Position numbers and translations under genes: made by a program
Part shown: in pieces, positions 50,017-59,051 of the stretch
Layout of the letters: each line of letters starts with the position of its first letter
Numbering within the stretch: position 1 is the stretch's first letter
Source of the DNA: CAVRTM01 sp963696105
GTDB taxonomy: Bacteria; Actinomycetota; Actinomycetes; Actinomycetales; Dermatophilaceae
DNA length: 64,000 nucleotides
Direction of reading: 5' to 3'
Assembly: GCA_963696105.1 (NCBI GenBank)
Contig: CAVOIP010000001.1
Location: 372,001 to 436,000 of the forward strand
The notes under the pieces: model-generated
Seen by the model: the letters and a program-made list of their open reading frames with translations, nothing else
Told to the model about the DNA's origin: nothing
Database searches by the model: none

Positions 50017-50714
50017 CGAGGACCCCGGTTCCCCAGGGCCGCCGCGCCCGCCCCGACGGCCGAGGCCAGCAGCACCGCACTCCCCGTCGACGAGCGCGCG
50101 GTCACGATGGCGGTGGCCGCGGCGGCGAGCGCGGCGAGCGCACCCCGACGCTCGCGCAGGTGTGGTGCGACGAGGGCAGCGAACAGGAGCGGGGCCACGA
50201 GCCCCGCGACCGGCTGGCGGGCCAGCACCGTTCCGCCCAGCATCCCTGCGGTGACCAGGACCGGCCACGCCGCCCACAGCGTCAGGGCGGCGCCGAGGTA
50301 GAAGCGGCGACGCGACGCCGCGTCGCCGGTTCCCGTGGCACGGGCCTGCGAGATCGCCCAGGGGACGTCGGTGAGGGTCACAGCCGCGAGGAGGCGCGTC
50401 CGCAGTGGCGCGTCCCTCCAGTCCGGAGCCAGCGCGGCGGCGTACGCGGTCAGTCGCGCCTGCAGCAGCAGGGCGGTCACCGCCGCGGCCACGACCGAGC
50501 CGCCGGCCGCCAGGACGTCGAGCAACGCGAGCTGGGCGGCCCCTCCGTAGATCGTGAAGGTCCCGAGCCAGGCGACCAGTGGGTCGGGGCTGGTGGCCAC
50601 GTGGGCGCCGACGAGCAGGCCGAAGGGCACGTACGCCGCGACCGCCGGCAGCACGGCACGCGCACCGTCGGTCAGCGGCGAGCCGTGACCGGGGACGTTG
50701 TCGATGGTCAGCAT
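50013..50714 (-). CDS. azlC: Branched-chain amino acid exporter large subunit AzlC
   Basis: 233 residues from ATG 50714, with about eight hydrophobic segments. AzlC signature regions: VAAYVPFGLLVGAHVA, FTIYGGAAQLALLDVL, LLQARLTAYAAALAP and TLTDVPWAISQA. With azlD it forms a two-gene operon. It diverges from the MaoC gene across a region with a large inverted repeat (50767-50808). Confidence 0.84.
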   Translation of the reverse strand: MLTIDNVPGHGSPLTDGARAVLPAVAAYVPFGLLVGAHVATSPDPLVAWLGTFTIYGGAAQLALLDVLAAGGSVVAAAVTALLLQARLTAYAAALAPDWRDAPLRTRLLAAVTLTDVPWAISQARATGTGDAASRRRFYLGAALTLWAAWPVLVTAGMLGGTVLARQPVAGLVAPLLFAALVAPHLRERRGALAALAAAATAIVTARSSTGSAVLLASAVGAGAAALGNRGPR

Positions 50715-50766
50715 GGGACCTCCTCGGACTCGGGTGTCGACGGTCGAACCCTGCCCGGCGGGCCTT

Positions 50767-50808
50767 CCTTCGACCTTCCCGTGGAACCGCAGCGGGGAAG
50801 GTCGAAGG
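50767..50808. repeat. 14-bp perfect inverted repeat in the azlC-maoC divergent region
   Basis: CCTTCGACCTTCCC (50767-50780) and GGGAAGGTCGAAGG (50795-50808) with a 14-nt loop. It lies 53 bp upstream of the azlC start and 61 bp upstream of the maoC start. It could be an operator for a dimeric regulator or an RNA hairpin in either leader. No T-tract follows. Confidence 0.65.
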
Positions 50809-50869
50809 AGGAGGCGGCGGCTACGGTCCGGAACACCGAACGACCCACCGTCTGTCCCGGAGGCATGAC

Positions 50870-51286
50870 ATGAAACCAGGAGACGTCGCCCGCAGGTCGA
50901 GGACCGTGCAGGCCTCGGACATCGAGCTCTTCACCGCGATGACGGGGGACCGCAACCCCATCCACTACGACCCGGAGCTGGCGGCGGCGACCCGCTTCGG
51001 CGGCATCGTCGTCCAGGGCGGGGTGACCACGGGGCTGTTGAATGCCCTCGTCGCCGAGGACCTGCCGGGGCCGGGAAGTGTCTTCCTGCAGGTGAGCTGG
51101 CGGTTCTTGGCGCCGGTGCGGCCGGGTGAGGTCCTGACGGCGGAGGCGCGGGTCCTGGAGGTCCGTGCCGACAAGCCCGTCACGACGCTGGAGACCACGG
51201 TCCGCACGGGGGACGGCGTGGTCGTCGTCGACGGGACGGCCGTCGTCTGGCGCGATCCCGTGGTGGCGGCGCGCAGCAGCCACTGA
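50870..51286 (+). CDS. MaoC-family (R)-hydratase/dehydratase
   Basis: 138 residues from ATG 50870, with GGAGG upstream. Single hot-dog domain with the hydratase-2 motif FTAMTGDRNPIHYDPELAAAT (Asp and His catalytic) and FGGIVVQGG. It hydrates enoyl-CoA thioesters. No partner beta-oxidation genes are adjacent. It diverges from azlC. Confidence 0.88.
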   Translation: MKPGDVARRSRTVQASDIELFTAMTGDRNPIHYDPELAAATRFGGIVVQGGVTTGLLNALVAEDLPGPGSVFLQVSWRFLAPVRPGEVLTAEARVLEVRADKPVTTLETTVRTGDGVVVVDGTAVVWRDPVVAARSSH

Positions 51287-51376
51287 CCACGCTCGATGGA
51301 CAGCCCTGTGGCCAAAGGCCGTTCGCGTCGTGGCCCGGTTCGCCGCCGGCTCAGCGCCGGTCGTGGGCGCCGGTCG

Positions 51377-51691
51377 TCAGCGCCGGTCGGCGACGACGTA
51401 CGACGCGGCCGCGCTGACGGCCGCGACGCCGAGGACGGCCGGCCAGGCGCCGACCTTCTTGGCGAGCGGGTGGGAGGCGCCGAACCCGCCGAGGTAGATC
51501 GCCGAGAGGGCGGCCGCGCCGGGCCACCCCGCCCGGGCGACCCAGGTGCGTCCGGCATAGACACCCGCGAGGCCCAGCACGAGACCGCCGAGTGGGCGGA
51601 TCCCGCTCTCCCGGGCCGTGAGGTACCCCCCGATCAGACCCAGCCCTGCCAGGGGAGCGGTGGACACGTCGGCGGCGGATTTCAGCTTCAT
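51377..51691 (-). CDS. Small conserved membrane protein
   Basis: 104 residues from ATG 51691, with four predicted hydrophobic segments. Starts MKLKSAADVSTAPLAGLGLI; contains LGGFGASHPLAKKVGAWPAV and ends ASYVVADRR. I recall the family as widespread in actinobacteria with no known role. There is no operon partner within 100 bp. Confidence 0.68.
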   Translation of the reverse strand: MKLKSAADVSTAPLAGLGLIGGYLTARESGIRPLGGLVLGLAGVYAGRTWVARAGWPGAAALSAIYLGGFGASHPLAKKVGAWPAVLGVAAVSAAASYVVADRR

Positions 51692-51819
51692 GCTGCGATC
51701 GTAGGCTCACGCGGCGTTGCCGCTCCGCGGCACGGTGCGGACGGACCTCCCCGGGAGCACCGGGCCGGGATGGCCCGTTGAGCTACCGGGCCGCCTTGCG
51801 GGTTCGCGCGGGTGCCCGG

Positions 51820-52428
51820 TCAGAGGCGAAGCAGCCGTTCGAAGAACGACCGGTACCGGTGGAGCGCCTGGCGCAGGTCCTCGGTGGAGACGTCCTCTCC
51901 CTGGGACCACTGCTGCTCCAGGCGGGACTGCGCCGTCGTGAACGACTCGGTCAGGTTCTGGACCACCTCGGACACGAGGGCGCCCGCACGCTGGACGGCG
52001 GCGCGGGGGTCGTCCACGAAGGCGGCCTGCACGGACTCCCACTCGGCCCGCAGCCGGTCCCCCTCCTCCGCGGCGAACAACGGCTCCTGGCCGTCGTCGC
52101 GGCCGGACGACTGTTGCCCGGACACGTCGCCTCCACGCGCCGCCGCGGTGGTGCCTTCCTCGGCCGCCCCGCGCTCGGCCGTCGAGTCGGCACGCCCGCC
52201 CGGCGTCTCCGGCGTTGTCGAGGTGGCACCCTCCCCCGACTGCACGCCCTCGCCCGACTGCACGCCTTCGTCCGAGCGGACGCCCTCGCCAGAACGGACG
52301 CCCTCGCCAGAACGGACGCCCTCGCCAGAACGGACGCCTTCGCCCGACTGCACGCCTTCGCCGGACCGGACGCCTTCGCCCGACGCTGAGGTCGCCGCGT
52401 CGCCCGGCTGCTGGGGTTGGTCGCTCAT
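51820..52428 (-). CDS. Hypothetical protein with SGEGV(R/Q) repeats and an FVDDP-type C-terminal domain
   Basis: 202 residues from ATG 52428, overlapping the upstream gene's stop (ATGA). Residues about 16-66 are eight six-residue repeats (SGEGVR/Q) encoded by the 18-bp tandem repeat at 52235-52378; an acidic low-complexity linker follows. The C-terminal 85 residues (WESVQAAFVDDPRAAVQ ... STEDLRQALHRYRSFFERLL) match the end of the neighbouring protein, so the two are paralogues over this domain. It is soluble, with function unknown. Confidence 0.72.
   Translation of the reverse strand: MSDQPQQPGDAATSASGEGVRSGEGVQSGEGVRSGEGVRSGEGVRSGEGVRSDEGVQSGEGVQSGEGATSTTPETPGGRADSTAERGAAEEGTTAAARGGDVSGQQSSGRDDGQEPLFAAEEGDRLRAEWESVQAAFVDDPRAAVQRAGALVSEVVQNLTESFTTAQSRLEQQWSQGEDVSTEDLRQALHRYRSFFERLLRL
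52235..52378. repeat. 18-bp minisatellite, eight copies, inside a coding region
   Basis: Eight consecutive units with consensus CC(A/C)GAACGGACGCC(C/T)TCG and variants with GACTGCACG; two are identical and one more differs by one base. It keeps the reading frame and encodes SGEGVR/Q on the minus strand. Copy number is likely variable between strains. Confidence 0.9.
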
Positions 52429-52985
52429 CGTTCCTCCATCTCGTTCGAACCCTGCGGGTCCAGCAAGCGCGCGAACAGGGCCCGGTAGTGCACCATCGCC
52501 TCGCGCAGGTCCTCCGTGCTGGCCTGGTCACGGTCGTCGCTGCTCTTGGTCAGCCGCGCCGCCGCCCGGTAGTCAGCCACCAGCTGCGGGTGGTCCACCG
52601 AGATGACGTCGGCCTGGCGGTCGAAGTCGTCGGTGGGATAGCCGCGAGCGCCCATGACCTGCTGAACCAGCCGGTAGGCGTCGCCGAGCGCGCCGGAGGG
52701 GTCGTCGACGAAGCGGGTCTGCACCTGTCTCCAGGACGCGTCGTACTGCTGGCGCTCGACGGCGTCGAGGCCGCGCAGCTGCAGCTTCTGCCGGTGCTCC
52801 TGGCGGTGGGTCAGGTCCTGCTCGGCGGCGCGGCGGTCCCCACTGTCGCTGACCGCCCGGTCGTACTCGGGGCCGAACTGGCTCTTGAGCTGACCCGACT
52901 TCCGCTGACGCTGCAGCAGGACCACGGCGAGCACCACCAGGGCGACCACCACGATGATGATGACGACGATGACCGCGGGGCTCAT
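52425..52985 (-). CDS. Membrane-anchored hypothetical protein, paralogue of the downstream gene
   Basis: 186 residues from ATG 52985. A single N-terminal hydrophobic helix (about 4-24, Val/Ile-rich) is followed by a charged soluble part. The C-terminal portion has YDASWRQVQTRFVDDPSGAL and STEDLREAMVHYRALFARLL, shared with the following gene. The ATGA overlap at 52425-52428 makes the pair an operon. A membrane-bound plus cytoplasmic pair with the same domain suggests that they interact; function unknown. Confidence 0.72.
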   Translation of the reverse strand: MSPAVIVVIIIVVVALVVLAVVLLQRQRKSGQLKSQFGPEYDRAVSDSGDRRAAEQDLTHRQEHRQKLQLRGLDAVERQQYDASWRQVQTRFVDDPSGALGDAYRLVQQVMGARGYPTDDFDRQADVISVDHPQLVADYRAAARLTKSSDDRDQASTEDLREAMVHYRALFARLLDPQGSNEMEER

Positions 52986-53304
52986 GGAGGCCTCCCTTGA
53001 CACCCGGACAAGGCCATGCTGCATCGACGCGCGGTCGTCGTACATAGGCCAAAGAGCGCAGCCACCGAGGGACGACAGGGGCATCGCCCGGCCGGTGGCG
53101 CGCCTCGCGCACCGGCTCGTTCGTGGTGCCGGCACCACGATCGGCAGAGGACACGGCAGGGCGGTTGCCGACCGGGCGGGGCGGGGGCATGCTGATTGCG
53201 TCAGCGCAAGCAACGGGTCACGGCAAGCCGTGCTGGACGACGTCGGCCGCGCCCCTCGCGGGTCGTGCAGCGGCCACGCCCGCCGATGCACGGGAAGGCA
53301 CGCG

Positions 53305-54699
53305 GTGTCCGACTCAACGCTCCACCCAGGCTCGACGTCCGAGATGCAGGCCCACCGGCGCAGGGCGGTGGTGGCCAGCACGGTCGGCACCACGATCGAG
53401 TGGTACGACTTCTTCCTCTACGGCACGGCAGCCGCGCTGGTCTTCCCCAAGCTGTTCTTCCCCGGGGAGTCCCAGTACGCCGGTGTGCTGGCGTCCTTCG
53501 CCACGCTGTTCGTGGGGTTCGCCGCGCGGCCGATCGGCGCTGCGATCTTCGGCCACTACGGCGACCGGGTCGGGCGCAAGGCGACGCTGATCACGACGCT
53601 GATGCTGATGGGGACCGCGACGTTCCTCATCGGCTGCCTGCCCGGCGTCGCCACGATCGGGATCGCCGCACCGATCCTGCTCACCCTCCTGCGCGTCGTC
53701 CAGGGGCTGGGCGTCGGCGGGGAGTGGGGCGGCTCGGTGCTGATGTCGATGGAGTGGGGCGCCCAGCACCGCCGGGGGCTGATGGCGTCGTGGCCGCAGC
53801 TCGGCGTACCGCTGGGTCTGCTGCTCTCCACCGCCATGCTCAAGCTGATGAGCGCCCTCACGGGCCCCGACTTCGAGCGGTGGGGCTGGCGTGTGCCGTT
53901 CCTGGCCAGCATCGTGCTGGTGGCCATCGGGCTGTACGTCCGGGTGCGGGTGATGGAGAGCCCGTCCTTCACCGCCATCAAGCGCAGCGACGCGGTGGTG
54001 CGCCGCCCCGTCGTCGAGGTGATCAGGCGCCAGTGGCGGGAGGTACTCACGTCGGCGTTCGTCCGTCTCTCCGAGCAGGCGCCGTTCTACCTGTTCATCA
54101 CGTTCGTGCTCACCTACGGCACCGAGAAGCTCTCGCTGAACCGCGACCCGCTGCTCAACGCCACCCTTGTCGCGGCGGCCGTCGGCCTGGTCAGCGTGCC
54201 GTTCTTCGGCTTCCTGTCCGACGTCATCGGCCGTCGACTGATGTACGGCATCGGGATCGTCGCCACCGCGGTGTTCGCCTTTCCCTACTTCGGTCTGCTG
54301 AACACCAGGCAGTACGGGCTGGTGCTGCTGGCGATCGTGCTGTCGCTGGTCTTCCACGACATGCAGTACGGCCCGCAGGCGGCGCTGATCTCGGAGAGCT
54401 TCGGCGCCAACATCCGCTACAGCGGCGCGGGGATCGGCTACCAGCTCGCGTCGGTCATCGCCGGGGGGCCGGCACCACTGATCGCCGCGGCCATCCTGAA
54501 GAACACCGGCTCGAGCACCGGGATCAGCTGGTACATCATCCTGTGCTGCGTCCTCGCCTTCATCGCCCTGCTGCTGATGCCGCGGCGCTCGACCGCCCAG
54601 GTCACCGACGAGTACGACGCCGCGGTGGAGCAGGCGCTGCCCAGCCGGCGCGGGCCACGTCAGCCGCAGACCTCCCGCGGCACGACCACCGCCGGGTGA
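53305..54699 (+). CDS. MFS transporter, metabolite:H+ symporter (MHS) type
   Basis: 464 residues from GTG 53305, preceded by GGGAAGG. Twelve membrane segments. The MHS signature is strong: TTIEWYDFFLYGTAAALVFP, GHYGDRVGRKATL (loop 2-3), RVVQGLGVGGEWGG. It resembles shikimate, alpha-ketoglutarate or proline/betaine symporters; the substrate is not readable. It stands alone and converges on the GAF-ANTAR gene. Confidence 0.88.
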   Translation: MSDSTLHPGSTSEMQAHRRRAVVASTVGTTIEWYDFFLYGTAAALVFPKLFFPGESQYAGVLASFATLFVGFAARPIGAAIFGHYGDRVGRKATLITTLMLMGTATFLIGCLPGVATIGIAAPILLTLLRVVQGLGVGGEWGGSVLMSMEWGAQHRRGLMASWPQLGVPLGLLLSTAMLKLMSALTGPDFERWGWRVPFLASIVLVAIGLYVRVRVMESPSFTAIKRSDAVVRRPVVEVIRRQWREVLTSAFVRLSEQAPFYLFITFVLTYGTEKLSLNRDPLLNATLVAAAVGLVSVPFFGFLSDVIGRRLMYGIGIVATAVFAFPYFGLLNTRQYGLVLLAIVLSLVFHDMQYGPQAALISESFGANIRYSGAGIGYQLASVIAGGPAPLIAAAILKNTGSSTGISWYIILCCVLAFIALLLMPRRSTAQVTDEYDAAVEQALPSRRGPRQPQTSRGTTTAG

Positions 54700-54753
54700 C
54701 CACCCGTCAGAAGCGCGGTGGGGCGGGGGCGCCGCCCGGGCAGCGGCGCCCGC

Positions 54754-55470
54754 TCAGCCGTGGCGGCCGGGGGTGTGGGCTTCGAGCACGGCCCGCGCGA
54801 TCTGGACGTCGGTCAGGCCGGCCCGGGCGGCCGCCTCGTGCAGGCGCAGCTCGGCCGTGCCGACGTCCAGGTGCTCGGACTCGGCGAGCACCCCGACCGC
54901 CTCGTCCAGCAGCGTGCGCTCGCGTGCCCGGGCCGGCGACGCAGCCGCCGCCAGCCGGGTGCTGAAGGACAGGTCGGCGTTGCTCACCGCGCCGGGCGCC
55001 CACGCACCGAACAGGGCTGCCAGCTGGTCGTGGTGGCCGGTGAACGCATTCCCGGACGCGCCGTACAGGTTGACCGACCCCACCACGTGTCCCTCGTCGC
55101 CGCCCTCACGGATCGGCAGGGACAGGCTGCTGGCAACGCCCCGCGCAGCCCCGGCCAGCGCGTACCGCTGCCATGCCCCCTCATCGAGCGGGTCGACGTC
55201 TGGCACGTCCATCCGCTTGCCGGACGTCGCCGCCTCGATGCAGGGCCCGCCATGGAGGTACTGGATCGCGTCGAGGACGGCGATCTCCTCGGGCGCGGCG
55301 ACCAGGGTGAAGGTGAGTCCCTCCTCGAGGTAGCTGATGCTGAACCCGACGCAGTCGGGCACGATCTCCAGGACCCGGTCCGCCTGGCGCGCCAGCGTCG
55401 CCTCGAGGTCCACGTCGGTGCCGAGGCGGAGTCGGCGCAGCGTCTCCCGGGTCTCTGGCAGGGGCTCCAT
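54754..55470 (-). CDS. GAF-ANTAR domain RNA-binding regulator
   Basis: 238 residues from ATG 55470, with AAGGAG upstream. Residues about 20-170 form a GAF sensor domain (HGGPCIEAATSGKRMDV, GSVNLYGASGNAFTGHH). Residues about 175-235 form an ANTAR domain (LDEAVGVLAESEHLDVGTAELRL...). ANTAR proteins bind dual-stem RNA hairpins to prevent transcription termination. The signal and target are unknown. A 290-bp gap upstream shows no gene. Confidence 0.87.
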   Translation of the reverse strand: MEPLPETRETLRRLRLGTDVDLEATLARQADRVLEIVPDCVGFSISYLEEGLTFTLVAAPEEIAVLDAIQYLHGGPCIEAATSGKRMDVPDVDPLDEGAWQRYALAGAARGVASSLSLPIREGGDEGHVVGSVNLYGASGNAFTGHHDQLAALFGAWAPGAVSNADLSFSTRLAAAASPARARERTLLDEAVGVLAESEHLDVGTAELRLHEAAARAGLTDVQIARAVLEAHTPGRHG

Positions 55471-55761
55471 GGTCGACGCTCCTTCTCGGCGGCTGCGGCT
55501 GCGATGCGACGGCCAGGCCGGCACCGCCTGTGACGTGGGCGGCACCGCGCGGGTCGGGTCCGGACCCGTACGGCTGCGAGGTCGGCTACCTCCTACCCCC
55601 GAAGTCGGCAGGCAATCCCGCCGCGCCGCCTTTCGCGCCGAGGCCGCGCGCCCGGGACCGGGAAGCCGTGCGTGTAAGCCGTGCGCGGGAGGCAGTGGGA
55701 ACCGGAACGACGGGCACAGCGGCACCGCGCCCGCTACCGTGAAGGCGGCCTGAGAAGAGGG

Positions 55762-56507
55762 GTGCCCGTGTTCGGTCTGCCGGAGGGTGTGGTGGCCTGC
55801 CTGTTCGACCTCGACGGCGTCCTGACCGACACCGCCCGGCTCCACACCACGGCGTGGGCCGAGATGTTCGACGGCTACCTGCGCGAGCGAGCCGCCCGGA
55901 CGGGACGAGCCGTTCGTCGCCGTTCGACCCCACCCGGGACTACCAGGAGTACGTCGACGGCAGGCCCCGCGAGGACGGGGTGCGCTCGTTCCTGGAGAGC
56001 AGGTCCATCGACCTGCCCGAGGGGGAGCCCGGCGACGAGCCCGACGCCGAGACGGTCGCCGGCCTGGGCAACCGCAAGAACGCAGCTGTTCCTGCGCTCG
56101 GTGCACGAGGGCGGCGTCACCGTGTTCGAGGGCTCGCGTCGGTACGTGAACGCGGTGAGCGACGCCGGGCTCGCGGTCGCGGTGGTGTCCTCCAGCGCGA
56201 ACACGCAGGAGGTGCTCGAGGTCACGGGCCTGGACACCTACGTGCACCAGCGGGTGGACGGCGTGACGATCCGGGAGGAGCACCTCGCCGGCAAGCCGGC
56301 CCCTGACTCCTTCCTGCGCGGCGCCGAGCGGCTCGGCGTGGCGCCGGGCCGGGCCGCGGTCTTCGAGGACGCGGTGTCCGGCGTCGACCGCCGGCCGGGC
56401 GGGCGCCTTCGGGATCGTCGTCGGTGTCGACCGGGTCGGGCACGCGGAGGCGCTGCGCCGCCACGGTGCCGACGTCGTCGTCGAGGACCTGGCAGGAGCT
56501 GCTGTGA
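55762..56507 (+). pseudogene. Beta-phosphoglucomutase-type HAD hydrolase, frameshifted
   Basis: From GTG 55762 the HAD nucleophile motif FDLDGVLTDTA is intact; the cap segment FDPTRDYQEYVDGRPREDG appears in another frame after indels near 55,905-55,925, and the core (LRSVHEGGVTVFEGS, VVSSSANTQEVL, GKPAPDSFL, VFEDAVSGV) in a third. A further shift near 56,395 precedes FGIVVGVDRVGHAEALRRHG. Indels are single bases at G/C-rich spots. With repair it would be about 245 residues. Beta-phosphoglucomutase converts beta-glucose-1-phosphate from GH65 phosphorylases to glucose-6-phosphate, matching the next gene. Confidence 0.75.
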
Positions 56508-56514
56508 GCCACCG

Positions 56515-58892
56515 GTGATCAGTGAGGAAGCGTTCCCCGTCGAGCCGTGGCACGTCCGCGAGACCCGTCTGGACCTCGAGCTGCTGGCCCAGAGCGAGTC
56601 CTTGTTCGCCCTCTCCAACGGCCACATCGGCCTGCGCGGCAACCTCGACGAGGGTGAGCCGTACGGGCTCCCGGCACCTACCTGGGCTCCTTCTACGAGA
56701 CGCGGCCGCTGCCGTACGCCGAGGCGGGCTACGGCTACCCGGAGGACGGCCAGACGCTGGTCGACGTCACCAACGGCAAGGTGATGCGGCTGCTCGTCGA
56801 CGACGAGCCCTTCGACGTCCGGTACGGCGAGGTGCTCGACCACGAGCGGGTGCTCGACCTGCGCGCCGGGCACCCTCGGTGCGGCAGGCGCACTGGCGCT
56901 CGCCGGCCGGCAAGGAGGTGAAGGTCACCTCGACCCGGCTCGTGTCGTTCGCCCATCGCGGGGTGGCCGCGACTGGAGTACGTCGTGGAGGCGCGTCGAC
57001 CAGTTCACCCGGGTCACGGTGCAGTCCGAGCTGGTCGCCAACGAGGACCAGCCGGTGTCCTCCGAGGACCCCCGCGTCTCGGCGGCGCTGTACCAGCCGC
57101 TGGAGGCGGTGCATGCACGAGCACGCCGAGCGCAGCGCGCTGTTGCTGCACCGGACGAGGTCCAGCGGGCTGCTCCTGGCCGCCGGCATGGACCACGAGG
57201 TGGAGGTCCCCGGCCGGGTCGAGGTCGGCACCGACGCCACGGACGACTGGGCCCGCACCACCGTGATCTGCGGGCTGCGACCCGGACAGCGCCTGCGCAT
57301 CGTGAAGTACATGTCCTACGGCTGGTCCGCCCTGCGCTCCCGACCCGCGCTACGCGACCAGGTCGCGGCGGCGCTGGCCAGTGCGCGGTACAGCGGCTGG
57401 CAGGGCCTGCTGGACGGGCAGCGGCAGTATCTCGACGACTTCTGGGACAGCGCCGACGTCGAGGTCGAGGGCGACGCGGACCTGCAGCAGGCGGTGCGGT
57501 TCGGGTTGTTCCACGTCCTGCAGGCCAGCGCCCGGGCGGAGCGCCGCGCGATCGCCGGCAAGGGCCTGACCGGATCCGGCTACGACGGCCATGCGTTCTG
57601 GGACACCGAGGGCTTCGTCCTGCCGGTGCTGACCTACACCGTCCCGCGGGCCGCGGCGGACGCGTTGCGCTGGAGGGCCTCCACGCTCGACCTGGCCCGT
57701 GACCGCGCGGCGCAGCTCGGGCTGCAGGGGGCGACGTTCCCCTGGCGCACCATCCGCGGACAGGAGTGCTCGGCGTACTGGCCGGCCGGAACGGCCGCCT
57801 GGCACGTCAACGCCGACGTCGCGGCGGCCTTCGAGCGCTACCGCGTGGTGACCGGGGGACGAGTCGCTCGAGGCGCGAGTGCGGCCTGGCGGTGCTGGTC
57901 GGAGACGGCGCGGCTCTGGCTGTCCCTCGGCCACCACGACCGCCACGGGGTCTGGCACGTCGACGGGGTCACCGGGCCGGACGAGTACACGGCCGTGGTC
58001 CGCGACAACGTCTTCACCAACCTGATGGCCGCCCACAACCTGCGCAGCGCAGCCGATGCGTGCGCCCGGAGCCCGGAGGTCGGCCACCGACCTGGGCGTG
58101 ACGACGGAGGAGACGGCCGCCTGGCGTGACGCCGCGGCGACGTGCACCTGCCCTACGACGAGGAGCTCGGGCGTGCACGAGCAGTGCGAGGGTTTCACGA
58201 CCTTCAGCGAGTGGGACTTCGCGGCCAGCGAGGGGCACTACCCGTTGCTGCTGCACGCGCCGTACGTCCGGCTGTATCCCGCCCAGGTGGTCAAGCAGGC
58301 CGACCTGGTGCTCGCGATGCAGTGGCAGGGCCACGTGTTCACCGCCGAGCAGAAGGCACGCAACGTCGAGCTACTACGAGTCGCGGACCGTGCGCGACTC
58401 CTCGCTCTCGGCGTGCACCCAGGCGGTGATGTGCGCCGAGGTGGGGCACCTGCGAGCTGGCCTACGAGTACGCCTACGAGGCCGCGCTGATCGACCTGCG
58501 CGACCTGCACCACAACACCCGCGACGGGCTGCACATGGCAGCGCTGGCCGGCTCGTGGATCGCCCTGGTCGCGGGTTTCGGCGGCCTGCGTGACGATGAG
58601 GGCGTGCTGTCGCTGGACCCCATGCTGCCCGAGGCGATCCGGCGGCTGCGCTTCCGCCTGGTGCTGGCGTGACGTGCGGCTGCTCGTCGACGTCGACCAT
58701 CGGCGCGTGACCTACACCATCCGGGACGGCTCCGACGCGCGGCTGGTCCTGCGGCACGCGGGGGAGCCGGTCGTGGTCACGGCCGACCGGCCGTTGACCG
58801 TTCCGCTGGGGCGCCGTACGCCCAGCACGCCGCCGCCCACCCAGCCGGCCGGACGTGCTCCGGTCCCGCGCGCGACCACCGGCCGCGACTGA
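56515..58892 (+). pseudogene. GH65 glycoside phosphorylase (maltose/trehalose/kojibiose type), multiply frameshifted
   Basis: From GTG 56515 (ISEEAFPVEPWHVRE) to TGA 58892, about 790 codons if repaired, the usual length of GH65. Pieces recognised in order: SNGHIGLRGNLDEGEPYG, ATLEYVVEA-like sequence near 56,970, KGLTGSGYDGHAFWDTEGF, QECSAYWPAGTAAWHVNAD, VTGPDEYTAVVRDNVFTN (catalytic Glu), FTTFSEWDFAASEGHYP and a C-terminal RDVRLLVDVDHRRVTYTI domain. At least eight single-base indels break it, the first near 56,672 where a G is missing. No missense decay is apparent, so sequencing error must be excluded. The adjacent beta-phosphoglucomutase completes an alpha-glucoside phosphorolysis pathway. 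Confidence 0.78.
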
Positions 58893-58970
58893 GGGGCTCG
58901 ACGGGAGCCGATCCGCCCTCCAGGGCCGCCCCGGGACCATCGGCCCGTCCGGCGTCCGCCCCCGCAGGGC

Positions 58971-58976
58971 TAGCGT
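58971..58976 (+). promoter_or_regulatory. Probable -10 element for the HPF transcript
   Basis: TAGCGT, 28 nt before the small upstream ORF; the expected transcription start near 58,983 leaves a short leader with an AGGAGG site. Confidence 0.4.
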
Positions 58977-59003
58977 GAGGGAGCGCCTGAGGAGGTGGGG
59001 TCC

Positions 59004-59051
59004 GTGCCAGCGACCATGAAGACCCCGATACGACGAGGCGAACGGCCATGA
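59004..59051 (+). CDS. 15-codon upstream ORF overlapping the HPF start
   Basis: GTG 59004 follows GAGGAGGTGGGG at about 8 nt and encodes VPATMKTPIRRGERP, ending in TGA at 59049-59051, which overlaps ATG 59048 (ATGA). The HPF ATG has no good ribosome-binding site of its own, so translation of HPF probably depends on this leader. Confidence 0.55.
   Translation: MPATMKTPIRRGERP

Noticed and set aside
52235..52378. CRISPR-like repeats
   Set aside because: Units are contiguous 18-mers with no spacers and preserve a reading frame. It is a coding minisatellite, and no cas gene is present.
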